A stretch of 64,000 nt of DNA from Nostocales cyanobacterium LEGE 11386 (GCA_015207155.1 JADEXK010000024.1:1-64000), one strand, 5' to 3'; positions 55,343 to 64,000 are shown, counted from the stretch's first letter. Numbers and translations are program-made. Notes: a model not told the origin generated them from the sequence alone.

Positions 55343-55458
55343 TTGTCATTTGTCATTTGTCATTGGGCATTGGGCATTGGGCATTGGGCATTGGGTATTG
55401 GGCATTGGGTATTGGGCATTGGGTATTGGGCATTGGGTATTGGGCATTGGGCATTGGG
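55338..55458 (+). repeat. compound heptamer array (GTCATTT and C/T-ATTGGG)
   Basis: Three GTCATTT units (55338-55358) run into fourteen CATTGGG/TATTGGG units (55361-55458). The suhB start codon (CAT at 55340-55342) is in the first unit. It is the longest STRR in the window. Two plus-strand ORFs in it (55343 and 55350) only translate the repeat and are rejected. Confidence 0.9.
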
Positions 55459-55537
55459 CATGGGTGAAACACCTACCTCATCTCCCTACTCAGCACTCAG
55501 AAAGGCACTCAGCACTCAGAAAGGCACTCAGCACTCC

Positions 55538-56143
55538 CTACAAATTTCGCCGCCGAAACTCAGCAGGAGGGACACGCATGGGTTTTTCTGGGTTCCAAAT
55601 TCCTTTTCCCATGAGTCTAGCCCATTGTTGAGCGCGTTCCAAGCGCTGGTCATATTTGTGGTTAGGCGATCGCCCCACAAACAATGCATATCCTTGTTTG
55701 ACTACTTGTTCATTTAGTAACTGCTGATCTCTCCACACATAAGCCAAAGTCCGCCCAATTTTGTCTTTGGCTTCAACATCAAATTCCAGAGTTACGGGTT
55801 TTTCTGGATCACCAATTAACTTCTCTAAAAGTTGCCTGGCTTGATCTCCCCAAGGGTGTTGTTGCAAATCTGGTGCATCAATCCCCACTAATCGGACTCT
55901 GGAAATCAAATTTGGTTGTTCAGCCATGCCTAACACTTCCAAACTTTGCCCACTCACTACCCGCGCTACTTTCACCTGTGCCTGATTGCTTGCAGCCTGA
56001 TTGTTCCCTTGACAACTCATCAGCAGCAGCAAGCAACCTAAAATGACTATTTTCCGCACCCAGAGATCCAAAAGCACCGCCAGAGTTCTAATTTTTACCT
56101 TTGCGTCTTTGCGCCTCTGCGTGAACAAAATTTTACTCCTCAT
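55538..56143 (-). CDS. thermonuclease-like (SNase) lipoprotein
   Basis: Residues 60-195 carry the staphylococcal-nuclease fold pattern: [42 protein letters not shown] and [12 protein letters not shown] lipobox LLLMSC (near residue 44) after a hydrophobic helix suggests a lipoprotein. The first 28 residues (FTQRRKDAK…) are read from an intergenic repeat and overlap the next gene by 11 bases, so a GTG at 56059 may be the true start. It is close to the CTCAGCA repeats at 55490-55535. Confidence 0.75.
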   Translation of the reverse strand: MRSKILFTQRRKDAKVKIRTLAVLLDLWVRKIVILGCLLLLMSCQGNNQAASNQAQVKVARVVSGQSLEVLGMAEQPNLISRVRLVGIDAPDLQQHPWGDQARQLLEKLIGDPEKPVTLEFDVEAKDKIGRTLAYVWRDQQLLNEQVVKQGYALFVGRSPNHKYDQRLERAQQWARLMGKGIWNPEKPMRVPPAEFRRRNL

Positions 56144-56501
56144 CTAAAGGTAAACCCGCCTTAACTCTACCCTTAGCAAAATAGCGCCCAAACTGGAGTT
56201 CATAAACCTCATCCTCATCTTGAGTTTCCACCTCCAAGTCAGAACGGGCATAACTCACACATAACAGAGCGTAACCTTGCCGCCGCAACTCCGGCGACAA
56301 CCCGACTGCCTCCGGTTGGTAAATTTCTCCAGACAATACTCTAACAGCACAAGTTGTGCAAGCTCCATTACGGCAAGAAAACGGTAGTTCCACTCCTTGC
56401 TGTTCGGCTGTATGCAGGATGTAGCGGTCTTCTGGAACTTGTAGGGTAAATTCTTGACCAGTAGCGCGATCGCGGACTTTAATTGTGTATGTACGGGACA
56501 T
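56133..56501 (-). CDS. [2Fe-2S] ferredoxin with C-terminal extension
   Basis: The 122-residue protein has the plant-type cluster PFSCRNGACTTCAVR and ALLCVSYARSD (four Cys). A 25-residue C-terminal extension (EVYELQFGRYFAKGRVKAGL) is longer than in photosynthetic PetF. Similar forms occur in cyanobacteria; partner unknown. An N-terminal SRTYTIKVRDRATGQEFTLQ is clean and matches the ATG at 56501. Confidence 0.88.
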   Translation of the reverse strand: MSRTYTIKVRDRATGQEFTLQVPEDRYILHTAEQQGVELPFSCRNGACTTCAVRVLSGEIYQPEAVGLSPELRRQGYALLCVSYARSDLEVETQDEDEVYELQFGRYFAKGRVKAGLPLDEE

Positions 56502-56608
56502 TTTGATTTGAGATGGAGAATTGAACTTTTCAGCTTTAATCTAATTATGTCTGCTTCTATCTTTGCATTTTCTCGGATTTCGTAGTACAATCGTAAATCG
56601 TGGCACCT

Positions 56609-56695
56609 GGAGAGGTGGCCGAGTGGTTGAAGGCGCAGACCTGGAAAGTCTGTTATGCGGAAACGTATACGAGGGTTCGAATCCCTCCCTCTCCG
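56609..56695 (+). tRNA. trnS-GGA: tRNA-Ser (GGA)
   Basis: Class II tRNA with acceptor GGAGAGG pairing CCTCTCC and discriminator G at 56695. The anticodon stem CAGAC-CTGGAAA-GTCTG gives anticodon GGA (serine). A long variable arm (TATGCGGAAACGTATA) and the TTCGAAT T-loop are seen. No CCA is encoded. Confidence 0.95.
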
Positions 56696-56815
56696 TTCTT
56701 AAATTTCTTACTAGATCAGCATTCTAGCGAGTTTTCTGCCAATCATTTTCATAACTTGGTTGGATGGGCGAAAGGAGGGGTATGATGCCCTCCTAAACTT
56801 CACCAATTTAAATCC

Positions 56816-57193
56816 TTACATTTCCATTAAGCTAATTACCTCCTCTAAGTGGTTCTTAGCCTTATAAATAGCAATCAGCTTTTCCTGGTCATATCTAGCT
56901 GGTATTGTCATTCTCCTGCCCTCAAATGAGATTCTTAGCAGTGCTGCTTGCTCTGTTGTGGGGCTACCCATCTCATCTAACGTGCTACCTATCTCTTGCA
57001 AGCTAGCAAATGATGGTGATTTCAACCCTTCACCTTTTTCTAGTTGATGTATTGCTAATACTGGAAATGCCATCAGGGATGTGATGTAGTTGGTTTTGTA
57101 TCCACCATTCCCAGTTGGTCGCAAACCGTATCGATTACAGAGAATTTTTAACTGTGGAACGCTCAACAGTTCAAGTTCAGTACGAGTGAACAT
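56816..57193 (-). CDS. SAP-like domain hypothetical protein
   Basis: A 125-residue protein (from ATG 57193; an upstream ATG at 57238 is possible) with LSVPQLKILCNRYGLRPTGN followed by YKTNYITSLMAFP, an SAP/HeH-like helix pair that usually binds DNA. The rest is unrecognised. It lies next to tRNA-Ser and near a small RHH-like gene, which hints at an accessory insert. Confidence 0.65.
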   Translation of the reverse strand: MFTRTELELLSVPQLKILCNRYGLRPTGNGGYKTNYITSLMAFPVLAIHQLEKGEGLKSPSFASLQEIGSTLDEMGSPTTEQAALLRISFEGRRMTIPARYDQEKLIAIYKAKNHLEEVISLMEM

Positions 57194-57321
57194 AGAATAG
57201 TAATGCCTCTTTTTAAAAGCGGTATCGGTAGGTAACAAGTTTCTCAGGCTGATTACCTACCGTTCCATAATCCTAATCCGATGTACGCATCGGTTAAAAG
57301 CGTTATTTATATTTCTAAACA

Positions 57322-57504
57322 ATGGCTAATCCCAAAGGGAAACCAGAAAATTTCGGGAATCAACAAAGCAGAGAATTAACTGATAATTTGAGTTTCCGTG
57401 TCACCAAAGAAATGAAGGAAGCTGTTAAATCTCAAGCAGACCCTCCTGAGTTCTGCCGTCAAGCTATCCAAGAAAAACTAGACAAAAACCAGTCTTCCTC
57501 ATGA
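57322..57504 (+). CDS. small RHH-like protein, 60 aa
   Basis: Starts MANPKGKPENFGNQQSRELT, continues DNLSFRVTKEMKEAVKSQAD. LSFRVTKEMKEAV resembles the first strand and helix of a ribbon-helix-helix domain. It may be a small DNA-binding protein or antitoxin. It is divergent from the SAP-like gene, 128 bp away. It overlaps no other gene and has an ATG with no strong ribosome site. Confidence 0.6.
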   Translation: MANPKGKPENFGNQQSRELTDNLSFRVTKEMKEAVKSQADPPEFCRQAIQEKLDKNQSSS

Positions 57505-57542
57505 AGATGCGCGTAATTAGCCTGCTAATCGCATTTGTGTAT

Positions 57543-58457
57543 TCAGCACTCAGCACTCAGCACTAAGTGTGGTAAAAACCGCCGAATTAATCCAATAGTT
57601 ACTGCGGGTAATTCTAACTGTGGCGTTAAACCCACATCTTCCAATGGTTGAAATACTCGGATAGCTTGGGGATTTTTCTCAGCTAGACGACGACCAATTT
57701 CGGGGCCAGTAAATTCTGACTGTTGTCCCCAAATAATTGCGGTGGGAATTGTCAACTGTTGAATGTATAAGGACAAATCAAAACACAAGTCACCACGCAC
57801 AAAAGATAACGCCGCATATTCAGCATTCGGTTGTAGGGCAGATTGTAAATAAGCCTCAACAATTTCTTCGTATATGCGGTTAGGTTGGGCAAATTGTCGT
57901 TGCTCTAAAAAGCTACGAATACCGCCACTTGTAGCAATTCCAGTGCTATAGAGCAAGCGATCAAGCACAGGAACTTTAACTATCTGGGCAAACAAGCTGC
58001 GGGAATAGTCTTCGCCAAAATCGGCCAGTCCGGCGGGTGTGACGAGAATTAAAGACTTGAATAAATCGGGATAGGCGATCGCAACTCGAATTGTCAAGGC
58101 CGCAGTGAGAGAAGAGGCGATCGCTGTTACAGGGCTTGTACAAGTCTGCTGAAAAAACTCCCGAATCGTCGTCAAATAATCCTCAATGCTGTAATTCCGC
58201 AACGGATGTTCAGACCTACCCCAACCAATTAAATCTGGTGCGAGAATGCGATACTCGGACGCAAAAGCCGGATAAACTTTTGACCACTCATAGGCAGAAG
58301 ACCCACCACCAAAGCCGTGCAGGAATACTAAAGTTTCTTTTTCGTCATTTTGGGGAGAGGCCTGATCCTGCCAAGGTGAGCTAGTGGCAGTGTAGTAAAC
58401 CATCTTACCCAGTGAAGTTATTATGGAACGTTGCTCAAATCCTTGTGGCTGAAACAT
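57543..58457 (-). CDS. alpha/beta-hydrolase-fold protein
   Basis: The 304-residue protein has oxyanion-region LVFLHGFGGGSSAYEW and the APDLIGWGRSEHPLRNYSI pattern of alpha/beta hydrolases. The nucleophile elbow reads AIASSLTAAL rather than GxSxG, and near the C-terminus DVGLTPQLELP has Leu where the catalytic His of GHxPQxE is expected. It may therefore be a non-enzymatic or altered member. The substrate is unknown. Confidence 0.8.
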   Translation of the reverse strand: MFQPQGFEQRSIITSLGKMVYYTATSSPWQDQASPQNDEKETLVFLHGFGGGSSAYEWSKVYPAFASEYRILAPDLIGWGRSEHPLRNYSIEDYLTTIREFFQQTCTSPVTAIASSLTAALTIRVAIAYPDLFKSLILVTPAGLADFGEDYSRSLFAQIVKVPVLDRLLYSTGIATSGGIRSFLEQRQFAQPNRIYEEIVEAYLQSALQPNAEYAALSFVRGDLCFDLSLYIQQLTIPTAIIWGQQSEFTGPEIGRRLAEKNPQAIRVFQPLEDVGLTPQLELPAVTIGLIRRFLPHLVLSAEC

Positions 58458-59132
58458 AATTATTATTTGTGAAATTTCTGTTATGTTTGCTGGATGCTGC
58501 TGATAGTTGCTTCACTCTTACTCAGTTCTGAGTGCGCTTACCCTGAGCAAAGTCGAAGGAGAGTGCTGAGTTAGAAGAAGAAGGAAGGACTTTCGCACTC
58601 GGTACAAGCCCCGCTCCTTGCGGTCACTGAGCGGCTAGAGTGAGCCTTCACCGAACTCTTATCGAAGTGTGGTCACTGAGCCTTGTCGAAGTGTGGGTGG
58701 TTTTTTAACTCAGCACTCTTCATCCCAAAGCATTGACTCTTTAAAATCAAACTCCCCACAATTGTTATTATCAGCGAAATAATAATTTTGACACCTCTGG
58801 CCACCGTCAGATTAAGTAGATGTGAAATTACTGCCTCAGTTATAAAGTTTTAGTGATTTTTTTTTCACACCTAAGAAATTAATTTGCTTGGAATTACCAA
58901 CATACAAGGATTTTCAAGGTTTAGTTCTGGTAGCTAGTATCACCTATGCAAAAATTACTGAAAGAATTTTTATGATACTCTATCAGAAAAATCACGGTTA
59001 ATTTTCAACGTCGGAAATAGTCGAAATGCTGATCAAGAAGGGTTATTATTTATAGTCCTGCACACAAAAAGAATAGCTTTTAATTTAATTAATCTTTTTA
59101 TATTTCTCTAGGTAAGAGACAGGCGGGTTGTC
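58458..59132. other. intergenic region with dispersed GTCGAAG repeats
   Basis: 675 bp without a supported gene. The first part is composed of GAGTGCGCTTACC, GAGCAAAGTCGAAGG and CGAAGTGTGGTCACTGAGC phrases, related to repeats seen at 48300-48360. The second part is AT-rich and should contain the promoter for the 59133 gene. A short inverted pair is possible near 59103-59132. Confidence 0.5.
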
Positions 59133-59717
59133 ATGGTAAAGCAGGCTACTCTTCAATTGAATAAAATTCCGACGCTTGAAGACGCTAAATTTGCACTTGA
59201 CAACCGTGATGTGCAAAATCAAGTCATTGCTTCCGCCAAGCGGGATGAGTTTGAGGAAGCCTTTGATGCCACTAAAGTAGATGTACCTACTTGTATTTGT
59301 TTAAATTTAGAAAATTTGAAATGTTTTGAAACTGTTGAGCGTCAGTATGAGCACTGGGGTGTAATTTTTCATAATTCCCTAGCAATACAACCATCAAATC
59401 CAGCGTTTCCTACCCATTCAGGACTGACAGTATTGATGGCTTCACCCAAAAACGGATTTTTAGAAGCGACGTTCTTACATCCTGTTAATTGGGTTAGTGT
59501 TTTTGTCACCAGTTCGCAGAGGTTAGTACTTTCCGCTTACGATCGCGATCGCCAAGTACTAGCACAAACAATACTTCCCAGCGCCAACCTCGCCAATTCG
59601 GACTCAGTATTACCCCCCAATTCCCTCTTATCAATCACAGCCAAGAATATCCACTGTGTCACCTTCTGCGCTTTTGATGGTCAATTCACCCTAGATAATT
59701 TTCGTTTTTGTATCTAA
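59133..59717 (+). CDS. hypothetical protein, 194 aa
   Basis: Not recognised. N-terminal half is polar and Asp/Glu-rich (LEDAKFALDNRDVQNQVIAS); the C-terminal half is beta-rich (GVIFHNSLAIQPSNPAFPTH, NWVSVFVTSSQRLVLSAYDR, HCVTFCAFDGQFTLDNFRFC), like a carbohydrate-binding or jelly-roll fold of a type common as a PEP-CTERM-associated domain. No signal peptide. Confidence that it is a real gene is good. Confidence 0.65.
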   Translation: MVKQATLQLNKIPTLEDAKFALDNRDVQNQVIASAKRDEFEEAFDATKVDVPTCICLNLENLKCFETVERQYEHWGVIFHNSLAIQPSNPAFPTHSGLTVLMASPKNGFLEATFLHPVNWVSVFVTSSQRLVLSAYDRDRQVLAQTILPSANLANSDSVLPPNSLLSITAKNIHCVTFCAFDGQFTLDNFRFCI

Positions 59718-59815
59718 TCACAACTGGAAAAATTCAGCGAAAAAATTGCTTTTCCTCGCCCTAGCCCAGTTATTCTTATACATTAGACAATATTGTGATT
59801 AGGTAGGTAAATACT

Positions 59816-60583
59816 GTGGCAAAGGCTTCATTTTCTTGGCAGCAACTGGTCAACCAGATTCCCCACTGGTCACTTTTAGAGTTCAAGACAGGAAGCCCAA
59901 AGCAAAGATCTTTCAAGCCTTTCGCTGGGCCAGGAGGCATTCTGAGCTTTTTGACAATTGTCGTGGCGATGCTGTTGTGGAACTGGAAACTGGTATTGGC
60001 ACTTTTGGTTGGCGTAGGGGTAATGCTATTGGTATACTCAATGCAGAAATGGGACTGGCAACTATGCTGGTCACAGATGCGGCAGTTTTTCAATAGCCCC
60101 AACCATCGTTTAGCTTTAGCAGTTGGTAGTGGAGGTATCGCCACCGTTAGCACTTACATGGCAGCTGCCATTTGGGTTGACTCCAAAAGTTCTTGGATTG
60201 CTACTGGAATTATTTTGCAAGGTTTGGGAACACTATTAACTTTAATTTTGTTGGTATGGCAAATGGTCAGCTTTTATGGCAACCAGGAAGAAGACAACTT
60301 TGAGCGGTTGTTGGCCAATTTAACAGCACAAGACCCCTTGAAGCGTTTAATTGCCATACGTCAATTAACTAAAATTATCACTAGTAAGCGAATTGATTCC
60401 CAGATGCAGCAAGCAGCCATCCCATGCTTGCAACTATTACTAACTCAAGAGAAAGAAACAGTCATCAGAGATGCGGCTTTAGAAAGTTTGCAAGCCTTGG
60501 ATTATTTGCAAGTGCAACCATCCAGCAAAATGGCAACTTTGATCCCTCTATCTACACAGTCTCAGGTTCGCATTTCTTCCTAA
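59816..60583 (+). CDS. membrane protein with armadillo-like C-terminal domain
   Basis: The 255-residue protein (GTG start) has about four transmembrane helices in its N-terminal two-thirds (GGILSFLTIVVAMLLWNWKL, VLALLVGVGVMLLVYSM, ALAVGSGGIATVSTYMAAAI, ILQGLGTLLTLILLVWQMV). A C-terminal helical-repeat region follows (PLKRLIAIRQLTKIITSKRI and IRDAALESLQALDYLQ). Function unknown; a common cyanobacterial layout. Confidence 0.72.
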   Translation: MAKASFSWQQLVNQIPHWSLLEFKTGSPKQRSFKPFAGPGGILSFLTIVVAMLLWNWKLVLALLVGVGVMLLVYSMQKWDWQLCWSQMRQFFNSPNHRLALAVGSGGIATVSTYMAAAIWVDSKSSWIATGIILQGLGTLLTLILLVWQMVSFYGNQEEDNFERLLANLTAQDPLKRLIAIRQLTKIITSKRIDSQMQQAAIPCLQLLLTQEKETVIRDAALESLQALDYLQVQPSSKMATLIPLSTQSQVRISS

Positions 60584-60674
60584 TAGACATCTCCAGAAAT
60601 CAAATATGCATCTTCCAGAACCCTTGTAGAGATGTTACATGCAACGTCTCTACATTCTTTTTCGGAGATGTCTA
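60584..60674. repeat. 91-bp MITE-like element
   Basis: TAGACATCTCC (60584-60594) is inverted at 60664-60674 (GGAGATGTCTA). Within it lies a 28-bp near-palindrome, GTAGAGATGTT…AACGTCTCTAC (60626-60653), a repeat common in Nostoc genomes. It starts right behind the stop of the upstream gene. Confidence 0.75.
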
Positions 60675-60705
60675 ATGAGCAAGTGAATTTGCATTCAATC
60701 AGATG

Positions 60706-61473
60706 CTAATGACTATGAACTCTTGATGATTGTCGATCAATTCGTCCATTGCGGACTTGCACTACTGGATGATTGCACCGACGCACTAGTTGTTCATCAT
60801 GGGTAGTCACAATGACTGTCGCCCCAAAGGTATTTAACTTTTGGAGAATCTGCATGACTTGCCACGAATTATCTGGATCAAGGTTCCCTGTTGGCTCATC
60901 TGCCAAAATTAAAGGTGGTGTTCCCACGATCGCCCGCGCAATACTTACGCGCTGTTGTTCTCCCCCAGACAGTTGATCGGGAAAACAGTCGGCTTTAGAT
61001 AGTAAACCTACTAGCTTCAACGTTGGTTCTAAACGCCGTTGAATTTCCTTGCGGGTATACCCTTGAGCTTGCAGGACAAAAGTGACATTTTCTGCCACTG
61101 TACGCTGGGGAATGAGTTTGTAATCTTGAAACACAATGCCAATGCGTCGCCGCAATAATGATAAGCGATCGCCCCGCAGGGTTTTCACATTGCAGTCATC
61201 AACAATCACTTCTCCCTGTGTGGGTAACTCTTCACCATATAACAGTTTTAAAAGAGTTGATTTACCAGAACCACTTGGCCCTGTGATAAACAGGAATTCT
61301 TGATGTTTAACCTCTAGACTCACATCCACTAAAGCATGACAGCCGTTAGTATAGGTTTTTGTGATGGAGTGTAATTGCACCATGGCATTAGCACCACGGC
61401 TGTGCTGTTGAGTTTTACTCTCCTCGCTATTTATAGATTTTTCAGTAGTTCTAGGAGTTATTAATACTGGCAT
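60706..61473 (-). CDS. ftsE: FtsE-like ABC ATPase
   Basis: The 255-residue ATPase has Walker A GPSGSGKS (65-72), signature LSGGEQQRV and Walker B LILADEP, with [17 protein letters not shown] typical of FtsE/LolD forms. It has a 30-residue N-terminal extension; Met31 would give the usual length. FtsE works with FtsX at division, controlling peptidoglycan hydrolases. No ftsX gene is in the window. Confidence 0.82.
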   Translation of the reverse strand: MPVLITPRTTEKSINSEESKTQQHSRGANAMVQLHSITKTYTNGCHALVDVSLEVKHQEFLFITGPSGSGKSTLLKLLYGEELPTQGEVIVDDCNVKTLRGDRLSLLRRRIGIVFQDYKLIPQRTVAENVTFVLQAQGYTRKEIQRRLEPTLKLVGLLSKADCFPDQLSGGEQQRVSIARAIVGTPPLILADEPTGNLDPDNSWQVMQILQKLNTFGATVIVTTHDEQLVRRCNHPVVQVRNGRIDRQSSRVHSH

Positions 61474-61652
61474 TGCTAGACTTTCCTCACATCCTCAATC
61501 ACATAGTGGGAAGTTGGCGATTTGAGATTCACCTTAAAACAAGGATTCCCAGGCAGTACCAGGGAATCTCAAATCTCAAGTCCAAAAATGAAAATTTTTT
61601 GAAGTTCTGAATATTTAGTAAGTAATAACACTCAGCACTCAGGAAGGAAGCA

Positions 61653-62402
61653 CTAAATAGCACCCCTAACAGTCAACCGATAAACAAAGGCTTTAACCGC
61701 AAACTCCGGCAAAGCCAACATCCGCCGCCAACGCCAGGGTTCTTGATAAAGCCGATACAGCCATTCCAAGTTATTATTTGCTAACCAAGCGGGAGCGCGA
61801 GTTTTTGTCCCCGACCAAATATCAAAACTGCCACCAACACCAATCCAAATCGCTTGGGGACACAAATGGCGGTTTTGGGCAATCCATAATTCTTGCCGTG
61901 GTACTCCCAAACCCACAAAAATCACTTGTGGCTGCAATTGAGCAAGTGTTTGTTTTAATTGCTCTTCTTCTTCTGGGGTATGGTAGCCGGAGTTAGTACC
62001 TGCTAGGTGCAAACCAGGGATTTGCTGCTGCCAAAACTCTGCTGCTTTTGCCGCGACTCCCGGCGCTCCCCCATAGAAGAATATTCTGGCATCTGTTTGC
62101 TGCCCAAGATCTCGCAATAAGGTTTCTGCTAGCTCAATCCCTGGACAACGTTGCACTTTTTGCCAGCAAAGCCACCGCAAATAAAGAACTACCCCTGCGC
62201 CATCTGGAATCACTAACTCGGCATTTTGAATTACTTGAGCGAGGGAACTATTTCGTTCTGCCTGCATAGTCATTTCTGCATTGAGCGTGACTACATGAGT
62301 ACCTTTGCTGTGTTGCAGGCATTCTCGCAACCAGCCTGGATAGTTACTCATGACATGAACTGGTATTCCCAGTACCGAAAACACTTTAGGCTGTTTAGAC
62401 AT
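61653..62402 (-). CDS. WecG/TagA/CpsF glycosyltransferase
   Basis: A 249-residue protein from ATG 62402 (an upstream start at 62456 adds 18 residues). It has the family motifs VVTLNAEMTMQAERNSSLAQ, VIPDGAGVVLYLRWLCW, FFYGGAPGVAAKAAEFWQQ, QVIFVGLGVPRQELWIAQN and WIGVGGSFDIWSG. Members transfer ManNAc-type sugars to lipid carriers in envelope or exopolysaccharide synthesis. Substrate open. Confidence 0.9.
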   Translation of the reverse strand: MSKQPKVFSVLGIPVHVMSNYPGWLRECLQHSKGTHVVTLNAEMTMQAERNSSLAQVIQNAELVIPDGAGVVLYLRWLCWQKVQRCPGIELAETLLRDLGQQTDARIFFYGGAPGVAAKAAEFWQQQIPGLHLAGTNSGYHTPEEEEQLKQTLAQLQPQVIFVGLGVPRQELWIAQNRHLCPQAIWIGVGGSFDIWSGTKTRAPAWLANNNLEWLYRLYQEPWRWRRMLALPEFAVKAFVYRLTVRGAI

Positions 62403-62456
62403 GGCCTTATTCTTGATTAGACTCACACCAAATTCCCTCGAACGATAGTCTATCAA

Positions 62457-62927
62457 ATTTTTTAATAGGTTGTCTGTGGAAACTTTAGCTAATTGGGAGG
62501 GAAAAACTAGGTAAGTTACCTACCTTATATGATTACTGAGTCTACAGTGCGACCGTATACTGAATAATTAATATATAAATATATCTTATGATTTATCAAG
62601 AACCATTTATCAGTGATTTTTGACAAATTTCTGGGAACACAAACTAAAAGTATGGGGTTGAGCTAGGGTTATCTCATATTGTTAAGTTCACACACCTGCC
62701 ACAATAGAAAGCAGAATTCAGTAAATTGGCACTTTTCATAGTGCTTCTTTCCTGATTACTGAGTAAAAATACTAGTACCTAGCCTCTTTTCATATTTGGG
62801 GTAAATCCCCGCTAATTTTATTATTGAAGTGTTTTGTACAAATGACTTTAAACTGCATTTTCTATATGAGACTTTTGAATGAACTCAATTTTAAAGTTAA
62901 GGTAATGTAACTTGCGGAAGCTGAATT
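62457..62927. promoter_or_regulatory. region upstream of the NarL-type regulator
   Basis: 471 bp without an ORF I can support, AT-rich. It contains the divergent promoters of the glycosyltransferase and of the response regulator gene. I saw no clear binding-site motif. Confidence 0.4.
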
Positions 62928-63647
62928 ATGAGTAAAATTCGGATTGCTCTGATTGAAGATCACGACCTGACCCGTGTAGGTATTCGGACAGCTTTACTAC
63001 AAAAAGAAGAAATTGAAGTTGTAGGAGAAGCTGCTAATGCGGCGGAAGGTCTGAAAATGTTAAAAAAGGTGCAACCAGATATTGCGATTGTAGATATTGG
63101 TTTACCAGACAAAGATGGTATTGAACTGACACGGGAATTGAAAGCTCTCACTAATGGCGAAGATGCATCGACAAAAGTGTTAATTTTAACACTTCAGGAT
63201 AACAAAGAAGCCGTGCTTGCAGCTTTTGCAGCTGGGGCAGACTCTTACTGTATGAAGGATATCAAGTTTGATAATTTACTGGAAGCCGTGCGAGTAACTT
63301 ATAATGGCAACGCTTGGATCGATCCAGCGATCGCACGCATTGTATTACAACAAGCCCAACAAAATCCCCCTAAACTAGAAACGGTTACCACAGATCAAAA
63401 AAATCCTTCCCAGAATTTAGAATCTGAGGAGGATTCGGAAATGATAGACCCTTACACCCTCACAGAAAGGGAATTAGAAGTGTTACAGTTAATCGTCGAG
63501 GGTTGTAGCAATGCAGTCATTGCCGAACGCCTATACATCACAGTCGGAACTGTGAAAACACACGTCCGAAATATTTTGAATAAGCTATGCGCCGATGACC
63601 GTACCCAAGCAGCAGTACGCGCCTTGCGTTCTGGATTGGTGGGATAA
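62928..63647 (+). CDS. NarL/LuxR-family response regulator
   Basis: The 239-residue regulator has a receiver domain with acidic pocket Glu10-Asp11 and phospho-acceptor Asp56 in PDIAIVDIGLPDKDG, a Lys in CMKDIKFD, an acidic Gln/Glu-rich linker and a C-terminal LuxR-type HTH (LTERELEVLQLIVEGCSNA with VGTVKTHVRNILNKL). The cognate kinase is unknown. A second receiver gene starts 169 bp later. Confidence 0.95.
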   Translation: MSKIRIALIEDHDLTRVGIRTALLQKEEIEVVGEAANAAEGLKMLKKVQPDIAIVDIGLPDKDGIELTRELKALTNGEDASTKVLILTLQDNKEAVLAAFAAGADSYCMKDIKFDNLLEAVRVTYNGNAWIDPAIARIVLQQAQQNPPKLETVTTDQKNPSQNLESEEDSEMIDPYTLTERELEVLQLIVEGCSNAVIAERLYITVGTVKTHVRNILNKLCADDRTQAAVRALRSGLVG

Positions 63648-63816
63648 ACTTTTGTATTTACTTAAGCCAACACAAGGAAGTTGAAAGCTTTAAGTAAATT
63701 TATGCGTTCAAAGTGGGTAACTTATCTTTAAAGATTTCTTTTTAATCTTTTAGTTATCGGGTGAGATAAAAATTGTACTATCTCGCCATTTAAGTATCAA
63801 AAATTTTAAAGTCAAT

Positions 63817-64000
63817 ATGACTGAGACAGAGATAGGCAAACTCAAGCTCATGGTAGTAGATGATGAGCTGGATAATTTAGATTTACTCTACCGAACTTTT
63901 AGGCGAGATTTTCAAGTATATAAAGCTAATCACGCCCTGAGTGCGCTGGAAATTTTGGACAAAGAAGGCGAGATGGCTGTAATTATCTCGGATCAAAGAA
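63817..64000 (+). CDS. response regulator receiver protein, partial
   Basis: The frame from ATG 63817 runs off the window end. It reads MTETEIGKLKLMVVDDELDN, then LDLLYRTFRRDFQVYKANHA, with the acidic pair Asp15-Asp16 and VIISDQR holding the expected phospho-acceptor Asp. The downstream output domain is not visible. Gene start is probable, though upstream in-frame starts were not excluded. Confidence 0.75.
   Translation, partial: MTETEIGKLKLMVVDDELDNLDLLYRTFRRDFQVYKANHALSALEILDKEGEMAVIISDQR

Noticed and set aside
55338..55458. CRISPR array
   Set aside because: Units are 7 bp and contiguous with no spacers; this is an STRR.
55343..55717. Plus-strand ORFs reading the ATTGGGC array
   Set aside because: Periodic peptide caused by the heptamer repeat; overlaps the nuclease gene.

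Overview
This window is chromosomal DNA of a filamentous, heterocyst-forming cyanobacterium of the Nostoc/Anabaena group. The evidence is a Mo-nitrogenase (nif) cluster in the order known from heterocystous strains, a nifD gene split by a XisA-type excision element, a cyanoglobin gene (glbN) between nifU and nifH as described in Nostoc commune, abundant GCGATCGC (HIP1) palindromes, and many heptanucleotide tandem repeats (STRRs) typical of these genomes. No database search was possible; every name comes from reading motifs and recalling families.

Layout. 1-4.9 kb: a DevA-type ABC ATPase, an IS200/IS605 element (tnpA and tnpB), a glycosyltransferase-like gene and a 1.4-kb non-coding stretch. 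4.9-29.5 kb: nifB-fdxN-nifS-nifU-glbN-nifH-nifD (interrupted)-nifK-Mo-nitrogenase C-terminal-like gene-nifE-nifN-nifX-(DUF269)-(DUF683)-nifW-hesA-hesB-fdxH, closed by a strong terminator. The nifD coding sequence is cut by an 8,260-bp element (12,259-20,518) flanked by an 11-bp near-repeat (GGATTACTCCG / GAATTACTCCG). Precise excision would rebuild a 500-codon nifD. The element carries xisA, a controller/restriction/methylase locus that looks degraded at its convergent 3' ends, a DUF433/DUF5615 toxin-antitoxin-like pair, a DUF6883/DUF4926 pair, a MOSC protein, gene remnants and a small palindromic repeat present three times.

29.7-38.3 kb holds genes linked to diazotrophy or redox control: a cupin, a GluR0-like glutamate-receptor channel, a CBS-CP12 fusion, an ankyrin protein overlapping a SagB-like oxidoreductase, and the hydrogenase protease hupW. 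38.4-64 kb is mostly housekeeping: glucokinase, a TRAP transporter, a cytochrome b/molybdopterin oxidoreductase pair, a PyrF-PyrE fusion, a PerM-like transporter, quinol NO reductase (norB), LivF, ferredoxins, hisZ, a DnaJ-TPR protein, an inositol-phosphatase-family gene, tRNA-Ser(GGA), FtsE, a WecG/TagA glycosyltransferase and response regulators, the last cut by the window edge.

How it works together: NifB (fed by FdxN, NifS and NifU) makes the FeMo-co precursor, NifE/N/X mature it, NifH/D/K form the nitrogenase, HesA/HesB/NifW support cluster and enzyme integrity, FdxH donates electrons, and GlbN probably handles O2. The most notable unit is the compact nifD element, whose cargo resembles a set of decaying selfish-stability modules.
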